64,000 bases of DNA. Origin: Rheum nobile (taxonomy: Eukaryota; Streptophyta; Magnoliopsida; Caryophyllales; Polygonaceae). A program made the position numbers and the translations under genes. A model generated the notes under the pieces. It was given only the letters and a program-made list of their open reading frames with translations, had not been told where the DNA came from and did not search any database. How positions within the stretch are numbered: position 1 is the stretch's first letter; every line of letters starts with the position of its first letter. Below, one piece after another: positions 59,770-64,000 of the stretch. The DNA lies in assembly GCA_027886185.1 (NCBI GenBank), contig WOAB01000226.1, positions 1,054,001-1,118,000 on the forward strand, written 5' to 3'.

Positions 59770-61604
59770 TTTTCCTTGTACAAATACCTCAAACACTTAA
59801 TTCTTCATTTCTTAAGCTATCTATTTCTGATTATATATAGTGAAAGCTGTGATTTCTAAACAGAGGAAAATTTCTTATATATCTAATTTCAAAATTATGT
59901 TGCACTTTTGGCTGTGACATTTCCAAGGATAGACGAGCCTTCAAGTATATCATGTTCTTACGATTAAGTTGTTCATTTCTGATTATGTGGGTTTCTATGT
60001 AAAAGGTTTGGTTGTGTGGATCTATATTAACTGCTTATATTACAAGGAATTCAATCTGGTCTTTGTCAGAAATTAGGAAGTTTTCTGACATTGTAAAATT
60101 CGTCTAACAGGCAATGCTGCACTTCTGGTTGTGATATCGTATTTGATGCTCACTTAACATGTCATGAAGCTTTCAGAACTTGAAACAGTGAAGGACAACC
60201 AGATATTTGCTATGTGACTGCATTAAAGAGCTTTCGAAGAAAAAGAAAGGGATTGAAGATATGACTCAGATTTTGGACTACCTGTTAAAAATGTTGAATT
60301 TTGTTAGTGTGTATATTACATATTGATTGATGGGTATGCATTTGTTCACAGTACCATCTAAGCAAGTGTTTTCTTCTTCTTCTTTATTTCATATCTTTTG
60401 AGGCAGAAGAAATTTTGTACTATTCTATAGTCCCAGGATAGTGACTGGATTCTAAATTGATGCTGTGAGATTCTAAAGTTTGTTGTTTTGTAAAACCTTG
60501 TGCTTCCTACAGAAATATAGATTGTATAACTTTCCAATTCCATGGTCAGATATTCCTAGATCCTGTGTTGTGTACTGTTTCTATTTCTTTTCCATTTAAT
60601 GAGTTTCTTTTTCCTTGTGGGTGTGGATGGGAAGTAGCATAACAATTGGAATGTGAATTGATTCTTGAATCTTGAAGTTGCATGTAACATTGAGATGAGA
60701 AATGCACTTGTTCTTTGACATTACAACAGGTTATTGTAATCTTTTTCATTGAGCCCTTTTTGTTCATATATCAAATATGGACTGCTGGATTTGCTACATC
60801 TTAAAGATCTGGTCTTGGTGAGAAATAGTTCGGTAGAAATATTTGCCAATACTCTGAACTTTTGCCGATTTAAGGAAGACTTGCCTATTCTCGACACTGT
60901 TTGATTACAGCCATTTCAAAGAATATGTAGTCAAACCAATGTGTAGCCATAAAAAGGTTGACTTTTAAACATAAACTACAAATCTACAATGTTCAACTTT
61001 GAAGATTACTTAATTAAATCACTAGTCACAGCTACAACAATTGGCTTGGTACGTTATAGGTGGGTGTCGACATTATTGATGCTAGGCCGTGTTTCAATGA
61101 ACTTAATTGTAATAATATCCAATACAAGTCAGCTAGCTTAACTAATAAAGTCCAATGATTATATCATGCTCGTCGTGGGAGTTGTATTTAGCCCGGTCCA
61201 AGTATGCGATCCAAGCAGGAGAAAAGCCCATGTGATAGGACGACCCAACTCGGAGCAAAGTCCTAGCAACCCTTTCACGGCTTGATCTGGTTACGCGGTT
61301 CAGAGGCCCTCTTCCCGACCTGCCCAGACGGCTCCTCCCGGCCAAGTCCGGCTACACGACTCAGGAACCCCCTCCCCGGCCTGGGCCGGCTACGTGACAA
61401 AGGGCCTATTAGCCTCAGGTAAATAAGGATGAGACTGCAACTGGAAAAGTGATTCTCGATCCTCTTTCGGTCCGCCTCTCTCTTCCACCCCATCGGCTAG
61501 ACACCGAAAACTCCATCTTCCCCTACTCTCGCAACCCCATTGCTTTCATTGTTCATTGGCTTTATCTCTTTTTCTGCACCATCTGCGAGTTGAGCACTGA
61601 CTTG
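59770..61604. other. 3' flank and a GC-rich segment of unknown origin
   Basis: 59770 to about 61040 is the 3' region of the myosin-binding-like gene and intergenic DNA. 61190-61560 is GC-rich ('cggccaagtccggctacacg', 'ggcctgggccggctacgtg', repeated phrase with ~50-bp spacing) and resembles part of an LTR, but I found no ends. ORFs here are not convincing. Confidence 0.5.
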
Positions 61605-64000
61605 TGTAATATCCCTCATTTTATAAGGATATTTTGGAATTTTTCCAACTCCCGTATTGCACGTCGAATTTATTTCAGAGAAGTTCAGACATTCGGTAAA
61701 ATGTTTGATCTCTGTAATAATTTTTCTCAGTGAAATAAAATACATTCGACGTATTTTGGGACTTAATACTCGTTCGTGTACGATTATTTTCATCCCGGCT
61801 AAGGCCATGTTGTTCCAAGTTTAATCGGACGAAGAATGGCCTTGGCGGCGACCGCCGTAAGGCAAGCGGCGACCGCCGTAAGGCAAGCGGCGACCGCCGT
61901 AAGGCAAGCGGCGACCGCCGCCAACTGATGGACGTCGTCGTCATCTTCTTCAACTGGCCAAGTTGCCAAGTGGCCTAGGAATGCGGCGACCGCCGCCAGA
62001 AATGCGGCGACCGCCGCCAGAGACCCATAAGGGCGGCGACCTCTTGCCGGTCGCGGCGACCGCCGCCACTGTGCAGGGCTAGTTGCAGGGGCTTGCCGGC
62101 GACCGGGGGACGACTCGATCTCGGCCATCCACGTTGCATGGCTTGCCCATTTCTTGTCCCATGACTTTGGCTATAAAACGAGAAGGGTTTGGGATCAGAT
62201 TGGGCACAAAACCGAGCTCTAATCTCTCCCAAATCGTCTCGCCGGAGTTTCGAGCTTCTCGCCGGATTTTTTGAACTCTCGTCTGAGCTTCGTTGGTGTT
62301 ACTTGGTGGTTGCAAAGTGAAGCTTTGGAGGCCCTTAAAAGCTTAGAATCCAAAGCAAGGCTAAGGAGTAGCAAATCGAACGTCGCCGGTGAGATTCTCT
62401 TCTCGCATTTTCGGTGCAGTTCGTAGCGGCGCCCGCCGTAAGGCAGGCGGCGACCGCCGCCCAGAAGCCTTTGTCTTGTTTCGGCCTTGGCTTCTGTGGC
62501 TTTCAATCGGGCTTCGTTCCTTTCGATTCCTTTTGTTATTCTTTAGATTCGTACTCGTGTTTGTCGAATCTAACTTAGGATTTCTTTATGGGTCGATCCG
62601 AAGGAATCTGTGAATTCAGATATGTCCCTGTTTCGAGCCCGGAAATCCCATCGTCGTCTTTAAGCTTTCGTCGGATCTAAGGCAAGTGGCGGTTCGCTCT
62701 TGCTCATCATTCCATATTTCAATTAATTATCAATTGTTTAGTTGTTAATTAATTTGGGATGATTTACTGTTTGCGTTGGGAACAGTTTTGTTAAATGATA
62801 TGATTGGAAAGGAGATATTATAATAGGTTGTATATCTGTTAGAACAATGCTATTATATATATATGTGATTAATTACAGATATTATGATAGGTTGTATATC
62901 GTTAGAACAACGCTAGTTTATCTGTTATTGGCCATGATGGCTTTGATGTGGATTATTATTGTGCTGAACTGTTTAGTTAGCACGAGTATTCGTAGGAACG
63001 CTAAATCCAGATAAGGATTAGTCGTTTCTTTATAACTTAATGTTCGTAGGAACGCTAAGTCCAGATAAGGATTAGTCGTTTCTTTATAACTTAATGTTCG
63101 TAGGAACACTAATCTGGTTATGGATTAGTCGTTTCTTTATAACTTAATGGGTTAACCTATAACTTCCTACCACCCGCTAAGGTAGGAGGGGTTTAAGCGC
63201 CTTGCTAGCGCCATTGGGTGGCGTAATATTACGTCACCCTGTGTTTTAAACTTTCGTTGTTACTCGGATTAATTTAACGGCGGTAAATTAATTAAGCACC
63301 TCGCCAGTGTATCGGGGTGGACGTAAGGTCACCCAGTGTATTAAACTTCCGTTGTTACTCGGAATAATAATTAAAAGCCTTAACAGAAGGGTGTGTGTTG
63401 TAATAAGATAAGTGTCGTTGTCGCACATAATTAATAAGCTTTGGTAGTTGTATTAATTTGGGTGGACATAATTGTCACCCTAAGGTTTAAAGCTTTGTAG
63501 CTGCTCTTAATAATATTAAAAGTCTTAACGTTGATGTGAGTGTGATTAAGTGGTTATAGTAAGAGTTATTACATGGCATGATGTATGGGAATAAAGTTGA
63601 TGTCGTGATTAAGGAACCGATTAATCTCTCTAGAAGTAATCTAGAGGATGAAGTGATTAAGGGTGAATGTGTGAAGTTAATGTTCTAAGAGATTAAGAGT
63701 TACCTTTCATAGGTGAGTTGTGTTATAAGCATTGAGGAGGATGAATCATTTCCAGAATGATGTCTTGAGGAATTAAGAGTTATATCTCATGTGATCCGTT
63801 TCGAGGAACATAGAGTGTGGTGATTATGTCTAGAGAAAGTTAAGGAATCTTGAAAGTTTAGGTTATAAAGTGAGTAAAGGAATAGGTTAAGTCATTACCG
63901 AAAGGATCTTAAGTTAGAATTTGGCATAAGGACCAATTCTGATGTTAATGAATAATGGAATTGTGGGAAGTATCTTTAAGGAAGTTGAGGTTGTAATGTT
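61605..64000 (+). mobile_element. Family-A LTR, continues beyond the window
   Basis: Begins TGTAATATCCCTC at 61605; the preceding ACTTG may be its target duplication. It shares with the other family-A LTRs the 'aggcaagtggcggttcgctc' box (62681-62700), 'ataataggttgtatat' (62821) and the 'gtaggaacgctaa' region. It lacks the GTTACA end within the window although it already exceeds 2.3 kb, so it is either a longer variant, interrupted, or the 5' LTR of a full element. A 56-bp unit ('ttcgtaggaacgctaa...tttataacttaatg') is tandemly repeated at about 62987-63150. Confidence 0.8.
61845..61922. repeat. 21-bp GC-rich tandem repeat
   Basis: Three full copies of GCGGCGACCGCCGTAAGGCA(A) and a fourth partial one. 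Related GCGGCGACCGCCGCC palindromes recur singly at about 61983, 62005, 62058 and 62424-62460 in the same LTR. Confidence 0.92.

Noticed and set aside
61497..62506. Ala/Arg-rich ORFs around the 21-bp repeats
   Set aside because: Their repeated LTAVAAC and LRRSPLA units are translations of the 21-bp DNA repeat in the LTR.
1..64000. tRNA, rRNA, CRISPR arrays, organelle insertions
   Set aside because: None recognised by eye. The tRNA-like words found are retroelement primer-binding sites only.

Overview
The window looks like nuclear DNA of a flowering plant, most likely a eudicot. The evidence is GT-AG introns, plant-type LTR retrotransposons primed by tRNA-Met or tRNA-Asp, a FAR1/MULE transposon, and two plant gene families (a plastid FAD oxidoreductase and a GTD-binding myosin-binding protein). 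Only two genes look intact: the FAD/NAD(P)-binding oxidoreductase on the minus strand (13 coding exons, 28613-33489) and the myosin-binding-like gene on the plus strand (58513-59769). A third host locus, whose start resembles enhancer of polycomb-like (EPL) proteins, is a broken fragment at 55700-56290. Everything else is transposable elements or their debris. No species can be named with confidence.

Left part. Positions 1 to about 5.6 kb hold most of a Mutator-like element: a broken FAR1-type transposase (minus, 2234-4738) converging on the 3' exons of a Ulp1-like SUMO-protease gene (plus, 1-1201). A degenerate GTGCATGAG repeat fills the introns of both genes and the space between them. AT-rich DNA follows, with about five tandem units of roughly 300 bp (6280-7610) whose starts look Helitron-like. 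A 1773-bp solo LTR (family A, 7689-9461) is flanked by ATTAT.

9.6-26.7 kb is a Copia element on the minus strand (C1, TSD ATAAG) with a second, plus-strand relative (C2, TSD CAATC) inserted in it. Both carry a long extra ORF between pol (or where pol should be) and the 3' LTR. The two extra ORFs align with each other and resemble the 'putative plant transposon protein' family. C2 has lost pol completely but kept gag and the extra ORF.

36.3-55.6 kb is a four-level nest in which every junction shows a 5-bp target duplication. A minus-strand solo LTR (family B, GGTTT) contains a plus-strand family-A solo LTR (CATAT). That contains a Gypsy element G1 (TTGTC). G1 in turn has a minus-strand family-A solo LTR inside pol (AACAC) and a gag-only LTR element G2 inside its 3' LTR (GCTAT). 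The stack separates the EPL-like fragment from what was probably its own upstream sequence.

Right end. After the myosin-binding-like gene and a GC-rich segment of unknown origin, another family-A LTR starts at 61605 and runs off the window. Family-A LTRs and the unrelated element G2 share GC-rich, self-complementary motifs of the type CCGCGACCGCGG.
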